NCBI GenBank assembly: GCA_021234155.1
Contig: JAJEKV010000010.1
Span: 7,168,871 to 7,232,870 of the forward strand
Length of the DNA: 64,000 nucleotides
Direction: 5' to 3'
Source of the DNA: Isoetes taiwanensis
Taxonomy: Eukaryota; Streptophyta; Lycopodiopsida; Isoetales; Isoetaceae
Shown here: piece by piece, positions 34,913-47,696 of the stretch
How the letters are laid out: the number at the start of each line of letters is the position of its first letter
Numbering within the stretch: the stretch's first letter is position 1
Made by a program: the position numbers and the translations under genes
Notes under the pieces: model-generated
The model's input: the letters and a program-made list of their open reading frames with translations, nothing else
Told to the model about the DNA's origin: nothing
Database searches by the model: none

Positions 34913-36265
34913 ACCGAGAGCCTGGATTAAAGAGCCGGGGCGCAGGTAAGGGTTATTATTACTGATGGAAGGCCTTATTTTGTAAGCTTTCCTCCCCTTC
35001 CGCTTGACTTATTGGGATTAGCGTGTAAGCAATCATTTTGTATTTATTATCTATTCTATAAATTGACATGGTCATTTTGGTCACGGTGCTCCTTCATGCT
35101 ACATTTTTTCTGCATTGGGATCTCAATTCAGAGATCATTGCCTTGTTAATCCATTGCTTGCAAAAATGCGAGCAGTGGCGGTTTTCACACAATCAGTCAA
35201 AATGGTTACCGTTTTTATTTACCTAAATTCAATTCCTGCCCAGGTGTGATTCATATGCTGCTTTTTTCTCCAGGTGTAGGCAATGGAAGTGCTTGAAATA
35301 TGTTTGGAGACATTCTTTTGCCAAAGCCACTGCAACATTTCAACATCAATTGAGAAGCGTGGCATGGTCGAAATTCCCACAACCAAGAATACTTGAGTAA
35401 AAGAAAGTTTATCGTGCAATCGTGAGAGGCTTCTAGCTGTATTAAATTTGAGTCCAAAAGGTATTCTTTTCAGGACTTCTCTTGCCTCTTGCGTGATGGC
35501 AAGGATTTTGAGAAGATTATCAACAACATGGATATTGATAGCAACAATCATTCAACTGGTTGCATTTAAATCAGCCACAGCCTCCTGTGAAGAAAGGTGA
35601 AAAAGCCCTAATTCTTTAGATTACATTTGTAAGGGCGCTCAAAGCTTATAACAGAGAGAAAAGCTATACAATATTGGATGTAAGAGATGCATCGATGCAG
35701 TAGAATACGTATTCAACCCGATCCATGTTCCTCTTCGCCAATCTGATTATGATATTGGTACTTTACATTCTTTTTTGTTTCGCTTGAATTTGACCTAAAA
35801 TGGGTCTCTTCTATGCATTTTTGCCTTAAAAATGAATATTTCATCCTCTTCTTTTTGCATCTGAAAAAAGAGATTCGGTCACCGAGCTGACTTTTAAAAA
35901 CCTTAGTTGCCATGGATTTATAGATAGTAGCATCCGGGGAAAGTGAGTTCTCAAAGGAACCAATATTTCTCGTGGAGATTTGAAGATATGCCTAAGTTAT
36001 CTACAATGCATCTAGGACTTTTCAGGATAATCCCCGTCGCGCGATCTCACGTTGATTTTTGAGCTCTTGTCGATTTTAGAGCTCTTGTTGTATAAGCGTT
36101 CGAGAAGTTGCGAGCGAAGGCCGCTAGACTACGCATTCCTAACATTGACTCTCTTCCTCTCGAGATGATATTAGATTCTCTTCCTCTGAATGATATTAGA
36201 TAGAGATAGATTATTTAGCTCTTTTGCCTGCATCTGTGAATTCCATAGGGAAGAGAAAGGAAAAA
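34913..36265. other. Spacer with open stretches on both strands at 35.2-35.6 kb
   Basis: A 110-codon minus ORF (35,551-35,219) and a plus-strand stretch of about 70 codons (35,395-35,600) overlap. The plus strand has a CTCCAG acceptor near 35,270 and an AAAAG|GTATTC donor near 35,460. Neither product is recognised, so I assign neither. Confidence 0.25.
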
Positions 36266-36270
36266 AGAAC

Positions 36271-36369
36271 TATGGCCGGTAGGAGAATCCAACAACGCCC
36301 GCAATTAGCATTGAAGCAGGCCACGAGGATATGGTCACAATACTACCTTGCAGAACCTCTGAATTTGAG
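36271..36369 (+). CDS. Candidate first exon, unidentified
   Basis: An ATG at 36,271 opens MAGRRIQQRPQLALKQATRI and continues to LAEPLNL before a GAG|GTAGGT donor at 36,369. The Arg/Gln-rich, acid-poor start could be an organellar targeting peptide. No downstream exon could be joined with confidence. Confidence 0.25.
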
Positions 36370-36839
36370 GTAGGTGGCCTCTCATTTGAGGTCTTTCAAA
36401 ACACGAATCTTACATTAATAGCATTTGCTGCGCTCCTGTAATTGGGTCTTTCTTGCTTTGTGGATCTTGGATGGGACTATTTGTTTGTGATGAAGGATGG
36501 TAATTGGGATAGAGCCACAAAAATTGAGAAGGCTCATATACGTTAGAGTCTTCACAGTATCATGAGCACTTTGCATGGACTGGATCTAGTTGGGAGGAGG
36601 AGAAGGGCTAGGAGTGGTCTTGAAGCTTAACTAACATGGATGTGATGTCTGAGTTTTACAAAATCGTTTTACAAAATAAATTGGTGGCTTTAAGGAAGTG
36701 ATGAATCGCCTCGGTTGTCATCTGCTAAGCTTGATTCTTTAGCTGCTCCAGTGAAAGGCCTCTCTACGATTCTGAGGTTTTCGGGTTTAACTTCTCTAAA
36801 TTCCGGGTTTTCCACTAGAGTACAGCTATATAAGCGATA

Positions 36840-37790
36840 TTGACTTCTTTATATTTGAATGATCTATCCTTTGCCCATGATTTTCAACGAGATGCTTTTC
36901 CTGCTGCCAGTTCGTTGAATGACCATGTTCTTGGCCCACTTTGTTTTTACTGCGTCCCTTTTGGTTTTTACGCAAAGATGGTTTCTAGGCATTGCTCGGC
37001 ACATCTTAATCCTATACCCATATACTAATTCAGGTACTTTTGCTTTTCGACATATGATTTTCAACGAGAGGTTGTTTGCGAGATCGTTGAATAGCCATAT
37101 TCTTATTACCTTTATTTTTTACGGATAATATACTTACAGGTAATGTGCTTTCTATTTCCCCTTGAGGTATATTTCTTGGTTAAGATGCAATTGTTTATAT
37201 GGTGATGTTGGCTTGCTCCCCCACTGGTATGTCTTCTTGAAACCGAACATACATCACAGAGGACATATAGCTTTCTTGAGCGAGACCGCGGTTGTTTAAT
37301 CGGCATAACTTTCCATTCTCTTTCTCATGAATAAATTACGCCTGAGAACATCACATCCCACATCACATCAGATGCCAAGCTTTCTTGAGCAGACCTGATT
37401 GTTTAATCGGCGGCGCCAACTTTAGTTCTCATGAAACATAATGGAATCTTAAATTTGCAAGAGATCTTTGAGAGGTAGGGCACAAAAGTGGTTGAGTTGC
37501 ACTCAATGGTGCAGCTCTTGTTGTCAAGATCACAACCTCAGATTGAACATGCCACTTTGGTTTTTGCAAGATGGTTTCATGGAGCATTTATCGACACATC
37601 TTAATCCTATGCCATATAATAATTCAAAATTACTTTTTGCTTGCTTTTCGTACTATATGATTTCCACAGATGTTTTTCCTCCAGCGGATCATTGAATGAC
37701 CATGTTCTTACTTATCGCCTTTGTTTTTTACTGCGGATAATATACTTACAGTAATGCTTTTTCTATTCACCTTTGAGAACACATTACACG
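36840..37790. repeat. Direct duplication, period about 600 bp
   Basis: Blocks near 36,895-37,200 and 37,550-37,815 share GACCATGTTCTT, TTGTTTTTTACTGCGGATAA-TATACTTACAG-like text, CACATCTTAATCCTAT and AAGATGCAATTGTTTAT in nearly the same order. A second small pair (AGCTTTCTTGAGC...GTTTAATCGGC) occurs at 37,268 and 37,379. No coding potential is shared by both copies. Confidence 0.65.
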
Positions 37791-38167
37791 CGAGGCCCAA
37801 GATGCAATTGTTTATAATTTAGAAACATGCGCTGGTCCCTAGCTCCTTTGCTCCCCACGTATGGAATTTGAAAGTACAAAATATGTATAGTTCCACGATG
37901 TTTGGATTATTTCGCCCATAATCAGTTCCGATGCCTTGATTTCAATCACAAATTTTAAAGCCCCTAACCACATTTGGTAGCCCAAAGCGATTTTGTGACT
38001 GCACAACAAGGATACCTATTTTATAGCAATTTTTGAACCTTGTACATTTTGACTCAGCGCTTATCTGGTGAAGTAAAATATTAATTTTTACATATGCTTT
38101 CTACGATCTATAGCGCTATTACTTTAAGCGCCAAATCAATATTCAACTTCTCGATGTATTTGCTTCA

Positions 38168-38349
38168 TGATGTTCCTAAAGAGAGGTTGCCATTGTGTGG
38201 GTTTAGGAGGGGCACAAAAGCATAGGAGGGTAGTTATAGACAAGACTGATGAGGATGGCATTCGATTTTGTGAGTTTGAGGAAGAGTTGAAACTAGGACA
38301 TTCTTGGAAGAAAACTGCAATGTGGCCTTATGACTATAGCATCTTTGGA
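38168..38349 (+). other. Exon-like segment, unidentified
   Basis: The frame is open from an ATG at 38,170 (FLKRGCHCVGLGG, RRVVIDKTDEDGIRFCEFEE, HSWKKTAMWPYDYSIFG) to a GGA|GTAAGC donor at 38,349. Protein-like composition and a clean donor suggest a real or recently dead exon. I do not recognise the family. Confidence 0.3.
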
Positions 38350-38759
38350 GTAAGCATTTTTTCTGGGAAGGCTTTTTCTTCTGTTCTCATATATTTATCG
38401 GGTCTTCATTGTTTAAAGCAAGGAGTGGGTCATTGTGATTGCTCTCACAAATTTGTTTGTTCCATCGAGGAGTATTAAGCAGCAAAGGGGAGCACCAAGA
38501 AGAGAAACTCATACTTTCGAGAAGTTCCTTCCAATGGAAGTAAGTTAGAGTTTTGGTTCATAGGCAAAGTAACATATCACTTGAGACTTACTTGTAAGTA
38601 AGCGTTTAGGTCAATATCGGTGGATGTATGCCTCACGAAACAATGACTACTGAGTTCTTTCCTCAACTCCAACAACTATTTCCAGTACCAACATAACGTT
38701 TCAAGTACCTTTTCAGCCTTTAATGGATTTGGGTCTTCCTATTCCAACCTAGCCAGCTT

Positions 38760-39470
38760 AACATTTGCTGCACTGGCATTTGCATGGGTGCTGCGCCATA
38801 ATGGTTGCGGTGTCCATGCTCACATATCACCGATGCTTTCATTGGCATCATCTCCTACTTCTCTCAATGCGGCATGCACCTACAAATTTGCAAACTTTAG
38901 GATTTGTAAAGACTCTTGATCTGATTACCTCGCATCATGGTTCTCCATTATAGAGACGATAACCATGCCCAATAATACTCCGTTTCTAATAATTATGACT
39001 AACCATGGGATTTGGAGTGGTTTGTTTCTGCATTTTTTTACTCCGACACATCTTTGCGATCCAATAAAGGTTAGGCTTTCATTATTGTTGATCCAATAAA
39101 AGTTCTTGCAATATATGCTAAAATTCTTACTTTTGCTTACTAACACTCGATTCATTTTCAAGGTAAATAGATTGTTCTTTAGGTGCGGATGGGTTAGACG
39201 TAAACTTCATCATGTCTATAATGCTGATCACTCTACACTTATGATTCTAGAAGTGCTTTAACTTGAGCCATAATCGCAACCTTTGCTGCACTAGCCCTGG
39301 CAACATGGAGTGTTATGCCGCAATGGTTCCGCGAGGGGTTCCGAGCTCCACATAGGCAGTGCCACCATTAGCATCATCTCCTGTCTCTTAATGCATGCAC
39401 CTACAAATTTGCAAGCTTTGGGATTTGCTTATCGGAAGTTTATGCATCACAGTTTTCTTCAGGTTAATCC
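38760..39470. repeat. Direct duplication, period about 517 bp
   Basis: TTTGCTGCACT, GCATCATCTCCT, CATGCACCTACAAATTTGCA and GGATTTG-like blocks occur in the same order starting near 38,763 and 39,281. The intervening and internal sequence differs by indels. Confidence 0.65.
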
Positions 39471-39639
39471 TAACACTACTTAAATGAAGCTATACATATC
39501 ATCAAGAAAATCATAATAATATGGGTATGTATTACTAGCACTTGTTATCCGGGACAAATGGTGCAATATAAATGGATCAGGAAGCTAAGAAATAAGATAG
39601 ATGCAATTTATGAGGGTTGAGTTTAAAATAGGCTTGTTT

Positions 39640-40985
39640 TGTTTGGAGAAGCATTACGGCGCTATTTGACTTGAGCCTTGATATGACAATGAGATTCTTG
39701 TTGATTGAAGGTATATCTTTTGAAGGCCGGATCATTGCTAATAAACTTGATGCTAGCAAAACCGTGTAGAGTTACAAGTTATGATCGGTGGTTTCGCCAC
39801 AAGACTTACAAGTCTTGGTAAGTTCCATTGCAATTTGCAAGAAGCTTTAATTTGGAATTTTTTCCACTTGAAGACAATGCCCTATGTCCTTGAAGCCATT
39901 ACAACTTTAATCAACTTGTGTGGCAGCCTAAAGAAATACATGACCTTCTTATACAATTACACCATTCTCATAGCCCATTCAAGTTTGCTTTTTCTTTCTT
40001 TCTTTTATTCTGAAGCTATATAACGCAATGTAAGATTGAAATTGCCTTGTTTGTGTTGTTTGACATAACGTCTAAGCCCTAATCTTGGAAAAGCTTTCAT
40101 ATTTAGTTGATTATCGTATCACATTTTTTAAGCATGCCCCATTCTTCGGGATTGCTACATTAGCTATAGCCTTGTTTTCGGTTTGGGTCGCACAACAAGG
40201 TAATTCTCTGTCAAAAGTCCATAGTGGAATTTTATAAGTAGGTGCCTCTAGAGGCTTCGTGATTCGGGACCCACAAGGATAAAAAACTTGATGGCATGTT
40301 AATTTATTTCTAAACTAGTAAGGTTTGTAATTTTAGCACATGTTCTTGGACGCATCACAGTAATTCCAAGACCTTTATAATGGATAAAGCAAAAAATCTA
40401 TCAAAACGAAGGGATCTTTGGGCAAGGTCAAGAAAAAGAAACCCATCTATGAGGAATCTATTGCACAAAGAAAAGGCAAAGAGAAGCTTCCACAAAGATA
40501 CCCGGGATCCGAAGAAAATGTAAGTTCCAGGAGCCTGGCATTCACAATGACATGGATACACCTAAATCTCCTAAAAGAGAAAAAATCAAGTAGGAAAAAG
40601 AAGATAGAGAATTTGAGTTATAGTTGGCCATGGGAATGGTGCAAATATCCTGTCATAGAACCTTCCTCGAACCTCTAGAAGTTGGAGTTTGGCTTTGAAT
40701 GCCCAAAGAAAGTAATCTACCTACAAAGTGTAGAAGGTGACACCATTTGGTAGGAAGAAAAGTCCCATGTGCTACTGTGTCTTGAAATATTTGTAGCTTG
40801 AGGGTGCGGAGGGGCGGTGGATACATGTGGATGTTGTAAATGGGCTCATCGATGCTCCGGATAAAGTTGAGCGGGTTGCTGTGGGAGACTTCTGCCCATA
40901 TGTTATAGCTTTTGTTGGGAATGGTGCAAAGGATGTTACCTGCAGGTATAACCCATTGCTTTTCATGTTTAAACCGGTGAACAAA
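39640..40985 (+). pseudogene. RAD4/XPC-type DNA-damage recognition protein, partial relic
   Basis: The clearest part, about 40,802-40,950, reads GRWIHVDVVNGLIDAPDK then YVIAFVGNGAKDVTCRY. This matches the transglutaminase-like domain of plant RAD4/XPC (consensus like GxWVHVDxVxGxxD...YVxAFxxGGAKDVTRRY). Upstream, 40,600-40,660 reads EDREFEL*LAMGM, the short acidic motif that precedes this domain, and 40,391-40,529 is a Lys-rich exon (GKVKKKKPIYEESIAQRKGK) ending at AAT|GTAAGT. A weaker piece near 39,650-39,720 (ALFDLSLDMTMRF) fits the ALFRxLxLTTRF motif. The family recognises helix-distorting damage in nucleotide excision repair. Premature stops and missing beta-hairpin domains show it is dead or only a captured fragment. 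Confidence 0.7.
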
Positions 40986-41189
40986 ATGATTGGCCGTTGT
41001 AGCATGTGATTGAACAAAACTTATTATTGGGGCCATTATTGAGCTATGATGTGGGATGGCTTCAGAGCCAACATGTACTACAATTGCATGAAAAATATGA
41101 AGCGTGATTTTGTTACAATGCTGGCATTTGCAATTGCTTTTGCTTGAGGCAAATTTTAGGTGCAAGAGGAAAACAAGAACTAATGCATG

Positions 41190-41385
41190 TTTGCTATGGG
41201 TGTTGGAGCTCATGTGATCATGGCCACAGTATCATTGGCATGCATGCCAAGTGGCCAGAGCTTAGAAGCTACGGGAATAATATTTGCTATCATGCATCGC
41301 AATTGCAATGCGGTTTCATGGACAATGATTCTTTGCGGGGCTTTTCGTGATGACGCTCTTGTTTTATTGATGGAGATGCAATAGA
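41190..41385 (+). pseudogene. PPR fragment next to the RAD4 relic
   Basis: The plus strand reads LEATGIIFAIMHRNCNAVSW followed by TMILCGAFRDDALVLLMEMQ and a stop. This fits one PPR unit plus the start of the next (AxxIFDxMxxRNVVSWTxMI...EALxLFxEMQ). Upstream residues (MATVSLACMPSGQ) are a poorer fit. It is a third isolated PPR piece in the window. Confidence 0.6.
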
Positions 41386-41389
41386 CAAA

Positions 41390-44195
41390 AATTACGTTTC
41401 AATGTCAGCTCTGTGGTTGTAGAATTGGTGAACTCTTTTTAGGATGGATGCTATTATTCTATTCGATGAGAATAAATCATAGGAAACACACGATATTGAA
41501 CCGCGGGATTTAAAGCCGGTGGCTAGATGAGAACCTTGGCGTAAGGTGGCTAGATGAAGGTGAGGGCTTATTAACAAAGATGCCATTTGAACCCTATGCA
41601 CAACTGAAGGGTAATAGTTAGCACGCTTGTAAAGTTCATCTTCAATCGCATCTTTGCGAAATGGTTTAACACTAACATACATAATGTTTACAAGTATCTG
41701 CTATGTAATGCTCCAATTAGTAGGCTGGAGTCAGGATAGATGGACAAGGGAAGCCCACACTTAGAGAGGCCTGATGGCACAGTAGCAGATGTGTTATCTT
41801 TCCCATCATTCTTAAAATTGCGGCCATGTAAAAGCATTGATAATAATCTCAGCATATATAGATGGTTTCTCTTTCAAAAGTGATTATGAAATTCTGCAAT
41901 TTGGCATGTGTGGGTACTGGGTGGGAACTTCCAGTGAGGTCTCAAATAACAATACACTAATTTTGTCCGAATTAATTGGGTGCTATGGAAGATTTTGTTT
42001 GAAGCGGAGCACATGAGCCATATCCAAATTCATGTGGGCAACCCATGTTTCATGGATTAAGGGCGAAGTTTTGCATGAGCAACTTAATTTGAAGATTTGT
42101 AAATATACACATATCCAAGTTGTTGAATATCTCAGATAATAAACAACATTACGAGAATGTGTAAAAAATGAAATTTTATTTTGAGCACATGGGAATTGTA
42201 ATTACCTTAGGCTGCTTAAAATGGCAAGGTACCCATTTTTTTGGGGCATTGAATTTTGTCCTTTGGCAATTCAAGTTGGTTCTCTACATTTTATGCATGC
42301 TTGTTGATGCATTTCTTTTCTTTTTATAGCTACACCAAAGAAAGTGGCTCATCAATAATCTACCATAAGTGGGGAGTCTAAATTAAATGATAGGCTATAT
42401 GTTTTATTCATTTTGGTTTTGGACTCAAAAATCATGTAAGGGGATCTTTTTTTTCTTGGCAAACTTCTTAGATAACCACAAATTTTTTGAGCTGATGTAG
42501 ATTTCGTACTCTTGAAATGAGTTTTAAAAAGGTGTCAAAGAGAAATCTTAAAATGCACTTAGGATTTTTCCTTTTCCCAACATTTATCTTTTCATCCATG
42601 TTATAAATGGGAATCATTAATTTTGTATCCGGCGAGGATAGAATTTGTATATGTTCAAGTTATTAACCGGACCGAATCATTTAACTATTAAGCGCGGATG
42701 TACAAACCTAATATGAGAGTTGCAAAATGTGGTGTATTATCATCAGCGTAAAAGAATAAGGGTGCCCCCTTTTGTTTAAAAATAGGGCAATTGGAAAAAG
42801 GAGGGTTCACATAGTTTTAGTCAGTACAATTTAGTGAGTGACCTTAAGGATTTATTTTGGGCATGAACCATACATATACTCTTATCTATGGAGTTTTTTT
42901 AGATGGCTTTGGTACAATATGCTAATCGGAACCGGGTTTTGAGCATTTTGAAGGCATATATAAGGGGTTTCGCAACCCCTAGCATGCACAAGAGATACCC
43001 CTATATGATAGATGCATCCCCCGATTAGAAAGAAGCAACACAAAGATATCATCACAAGGCCATTGCCCAAATGTAGATATAGAGCATCCATGAGGTCATA
43101 TGTCCTCATGGATGTCGCCAATGTGGCATGAAAAATAATGTCCGCCTCATGATCCGCCTCTTAACGAAAGTTGCAATTGATCAAAATGGAACAATATAAA
43201 AGTTTTGAAAGGTGATTTTTCACTCTAATGTCATGGATAAATACCTGGAATTAAGACTTGCCAACATTTCTATGACAAGCACGAAAGCTAAAAAAGATTC
43301 GCCAACATAACTAAAGGCAAAACTTATAACCGTTAACCTTCTAAGTTACAGCTATGAAACTTTGGCCTTATGGGGCAACCCTAATGGCACAACAACACAT
43401 GACTTTTTCTCATGTGCAACTAATTTCTCCGTTGCTCATGACTATATCCCGGACTTGCATTCTATATTTTGTAAATCTTAGAGTGACATGGAAATTCAGT
43501 TTGATCCCATCTTGATTTTGGGGAGACGACCTTGGTTGCTTTATGGAATATTGGAAGGAAAATTCCATGAAGCAATGGTCCAAATGAAAACAATTATATA
43601 AATGAAAACAATACAACAACATGCCATCACTTATAGAAAAAGAGCAATAAACTAGGGTTTGGTGCAAGGTAAACCTAGGATGAAAAAATGCCAAGCATTT
43701 CAAAAGTTTGGCCCGAAAATAGAGAGTTCCAAGTAAAAGCAAATTTTGCTTCATAGGTTGAAGAAGATTTGTTTTAGTTTTAAAGATGATGAAAGGGTGG
43801 CTCCTTGAAGAGGTTTTGAATCTAAATTTCATTCCCTGGAGAATGAGAAGTTCAAACTTCTTGTAAAATCTAAGCTTATGTGCACAAACAATGGACCTTT
43901 AAATATGATCATGTAGGATGTAATATAATCATGATCATACATTGATTCTCAAAATGTATGGAAGATGTAATGTGCGACCGCCATCACGGGTAGATTAGGT
44001 ATTTGGAGTTGGTTGCAAATCAAAAGAAACGATGTTATTACGCTAATTTCGCGATGATTGTACTTCACTCTTTGGTGTTGATGATCCTTTTTCATCATTC
44101 TGATTTATTTCATTCAACTATGATTGCATCATGAGATTAGCGAACCATGCATTTAAAGCATAAAGGTTGTGAGAATAATTGTGGTAAAATTCTGG
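41390..44195. other. Spacer, nothing assigned
   Basis: Open stretches at 41,682-41,392 (minus) and 43,832-43,410 (minus, 140 codons, Phe/His/Leu-rich) have no motif or splice border. The latter looks like a chance ORF in A/G-rich plus-strand DNA. Poly-T runs occur near 42,448. Confidence 0.35.
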
Positions 44196-44199
44196 GGGC

Positions 44200-44490
44200 A
44201 AAGTGCAAACCGGTGTTCCAACAAGTTCAGAGAAGCAAGTGCAATTGGTCTTCCAATAATGTGTTGTTTATGGATGGAGTATCCCCGATGATGAAACAAC
44301 TTCATCATTCGAAGATGAACTTTTTATTGGTAAAAGCCTTTTTGGTCATGGTGTATATTTTGAAATGAAAAATTTGGTTCATAGAAGCAAGTGCAAACGG
44401 TGTTCCAACAATGCTTTGTTTATGGATAGGCGTATCCGGATGATGAAACAACTTTTTGCATTGGAAGATGAAGTGGAAATTGTAAACTGG
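44200..44490. repeat. Direct duplication, period about 180 bp
   Basis: AGAAGCAAGTGCAA...GTGTTCCAACAA...TTGTTTATGGAT...GTATCC...GATGATGAAACAACTT occurs twice in the same order. The downstream stretch to 44,620 reads QAWIHGTTQDFRKHKKALVK on the plus strand, which looks coding but is unidentified. Confidence 0.6.
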
Positions 44491-44821
44491 AAGTAATTCA
44501 AAAAGTTGTTCAAGCATGGATACATGGTACGACTCAAGACTTTCGCAAGCACAAAAAGGCACTTGTTAAGTTTGAAAATAGAGAATTAGACATAGAAACA
44601 AGGCCCGCCATTCCTTAGACCTGGTGTTAAGATGAATGTTGTCGTTGTAAGATTACCCTACGTTCCTACCACTGGCGATTAATCCATTAAAGTATTATAA
44701 GTTCACAGGCTTGCAGCAACTGGATTTGCTATATTTTTCCATCCCCAAGATATGTATTTTGGAAGCAGATGCAATGGTTTCACCTTTATGTATGTTAGGA
44801 ATGATATATAGCAAAGATGAA

Positions 44822-44844
44822 TAAGATAAGATAAGATAAGATAA
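44822..44844 (+). repeat. Microsatellite (ATAAG)n
   Basis: Four perfect ATAAG units and a partial fifth. Confidence 0.95.
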
Positions 44845-44849
44845 ATTTT

Positions 44850-47690
44850 TATCATCTCAAAAAAGCAGCAGTTTCATATTTTTCATAAATGAAATTTCAT
44901 TTCTGCTTTGGTTATATGCTTCTAAATAAGCAGGCCTTGCCTATTCTACCAGTTATACCTGTGCCTATGCTTGCTTATTTCTTTGCTTTTGTTTCAAAAT
45001 TTGTATGTTTTTAAAAGATGAACATTAGTCGATGAACAATATTATGTTCAATAGAGATTCTTGGCTCCTCATCCATGTGCTTTTGGACATGATTTTCCCT
45101 TTTATTAAAATCGTCCAGTCTACCCTCAATGTCGGTGTAATCATGTGCTTAGATATCTTGCATGTTGACTTAATAACACCCATTTTTAACCACCCGTAGC
45201 TATCTCTTATGCATGTATTATTCGTTCATACCATTATCTTTAATTTTTAATGGTTTCAATCAAATAACCATCTAAGTACTGACACTAAATTTATCAATAA
45301 AGGTAGCCTTGTACCTTAACACAAATAATTTTAAGAATTATAATAGCACCAATGGTCATTACACTTAAACAATCATATGTATTATGGCATCAAATGCGTT
45401 CTTAATCATATCTTTATTCACCTTTGAATTCAGTCCCGATTTAAAAGCCCGACAGAACGCCGGGCACTTTTCTAGTGATAATATGATGTTAAGGCGTCTT
45501 TGTTTGAAGTGAAAACTTATGTTTGAGTTGTAATTAGTTGTTGGATCCTATCCCACTTTGTTTCTTTACATCAAATCCCATTGGAAATATAGAAACTAGC
45601 TTCGAAAGTTCATCTTGTGTAACCTTTTCGGCTGCTAGAAGGCATTGATAGTTACAAGTTAAGGTCATTGGCATATATATTATATCAAGCAAATTGTTAT
45701 CAAACGGAGATAACAGAGTTGTAAAACATTGTAGAAGTGGAGCTTTTGTTTTCCATTTTTATAAGTTACATTTTTCTATATCGTATGGTAGAGCCGCCAT
45801 CATAAATGTTAACATGCAATCAAGAGTTGGTATTAGAAACAAAATATTGGCATTAATGACAATCATCCCAGGATCTTAATTAGAAGATCCATCTTCCAAG
45901 GAGCATTGATCCCAAGTTTGTACAATTATCTGTGTGAGGCATCTTTATTGCTTCATGTGACCGGATCTAATTGAGAAAAAAGAAATATCGGTTTTAAAAG
46001 CGGGCTTAGCTAGGACTAGCAATCGGCACCATCAAGGAATGTACAAATGTAAAATTCAAACTTGCCACCACTATTTGTGTATTTAGGAACAACCAGGAAT
46101 TCACTTTGTAGACCACATATGGATGCTCATCGTAGGTGACAATACAATATGCACACCTCTCTTGGAGAAATAGAAATTGAGGCATGCCTCTCTTGGAGAA
46201 ATGGGAATAGGAGGTGACAGAAGATGAAACTAAAATATTCTATGGTCTCAAGCATTGAATTTGGGCTCATATGAGCATTTATACAAACATATACCTAGAT
46301 AAGCAAATAACTTATGTGGAGGTTGTTCTGTGGATGTTGTGCATGGGAACATCACTATAATTATGTGACCTCATATCTTAAACCTATATGCTATTGGGTG
46401 GCAAAATGTGTGCATCATTTTAAGGACTATACAAGAATGATAACATAGTTCAAAATGTTGACATCAACGGAAAAGATTAAAAGTCATTATAATGAAAACA
46501 ATCATTTTTTACTACGATTTAAAGGTGTTTGTAGAGTTAATTGTTGCCAAATTTTGTTAGACAGGGCTTAAAACATGCTAATACCATTAATACCTCATGT
46601 GTGCTTCTTTTCAAAATTATCATACAACATACTTATTGTTCGCACATTTTATTGCTAAACAGAATGAAACTCTAGCAATTTAAGCACAAATATAAGAAGA
46701 CGTAACTTATCCCGTTTTTCCTTACTAATAGGATAAGGAAGGACGGTCAATTGATAAACAAATGCTTGATTTCACCTCTCTTTTTTTTGACGCCAGCAAT
46801 CAAGTTATTAGTTCTATAATAATGCAACTATTTTTTGAAACATATTATAAAGATAGATAGATGCAAACTTTTTTGAGAATGCTTATCAATAGTAGCATCT
46901 CCAACCAGCCTTCTATAATGCAATGTATAGCAATTTTATTGCAAACATTACATAAAAGAATGCTTATCAAGTGACAATAGTAACATCTCCAAACATGTGT
47001 GGACATATGTACACATATATTTTTCCTGCTAATCCAAATGAGCAACACACATATCTAGCATTATAACGGGGTTATTTTTTAGTTTTATCACGCTTTTTTC
47101 ACATGGTTTTTCTATGATTTCGGCGTTGTATTCGTGAAGACATACTAAATAGTATTTCTAGAGTGCTTTTTTTTGGGTCGTTGATTTGGGTTCGATGAAA
47201 TAATCCAAATGTTGATAATTTATCCTTTGCATGCATATGTATCAGCCCCAATAACTTTTACCCTCTAGATTCTTGTGTTCTTTGGCGGCCAGGATTCTTC
47301 ATGACATGAAGATATTGTAGGTAATGGTTTTTATTCGGTTTTGGTTACAATAATAGTTAAATATGCTACACCATAGTCCGAAGCAAAAGTATGAGCAAAA
47401 GTCCGGGTACTTCTACATCCTTCGTGGGTTTGTGCTTCTAGTTCTGACCCTAATATAAATTGATCATTCGTTGATTTTCTAAAAGTGATAGTTTTTCTGC
47501 TTTTGTCTCGTTGGTCCTCCCCGGCAAAAACCAAACCGCAGTGCATATGCCTAGAGTTCTTTGGAAAAAGGGGTTAATGATTCTGAAGCTAACAAAGAAT
47601 TTAGGGTTCGGGGTTTTTTAGCGGACAATGCTTGATGGAGTCGCCTCGATAGCTATATGGAACACATGAATTTTTCGTCACCGGATAAGC
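44850..47690. other. AT-rich spacer with small duplications
   Basis: CTCTCTTGGAGAAAT-G-AAT recurs 36 bp apart near 46,158 and 46,192. GAATGCTTATCAA...TAGTA(A)CATCTCCAA recurs near 46,877 and 46,959. A 61-codon ORF at 45,694 has no motif. No gene is supported. Confidence 0.35.
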
Positions 47691-47696
47691 CGTAAT

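Noticed and set aside
40653-41213. 186-codon minus-strand ORF, the longest minus-strand ORF in the window
   Set aside because: It lies opposite the RAD4/XPC relic and PPR fragment, whose plus-strand motifs are clear, and its own product has no motif. It is a shadow.
43410-43832. 140-codon minus-strand ORF
   Set aside because: Low-complexity Phe/His/Leu composition from A/G-rich plus-strand DNA, no splice borders, no family motif.
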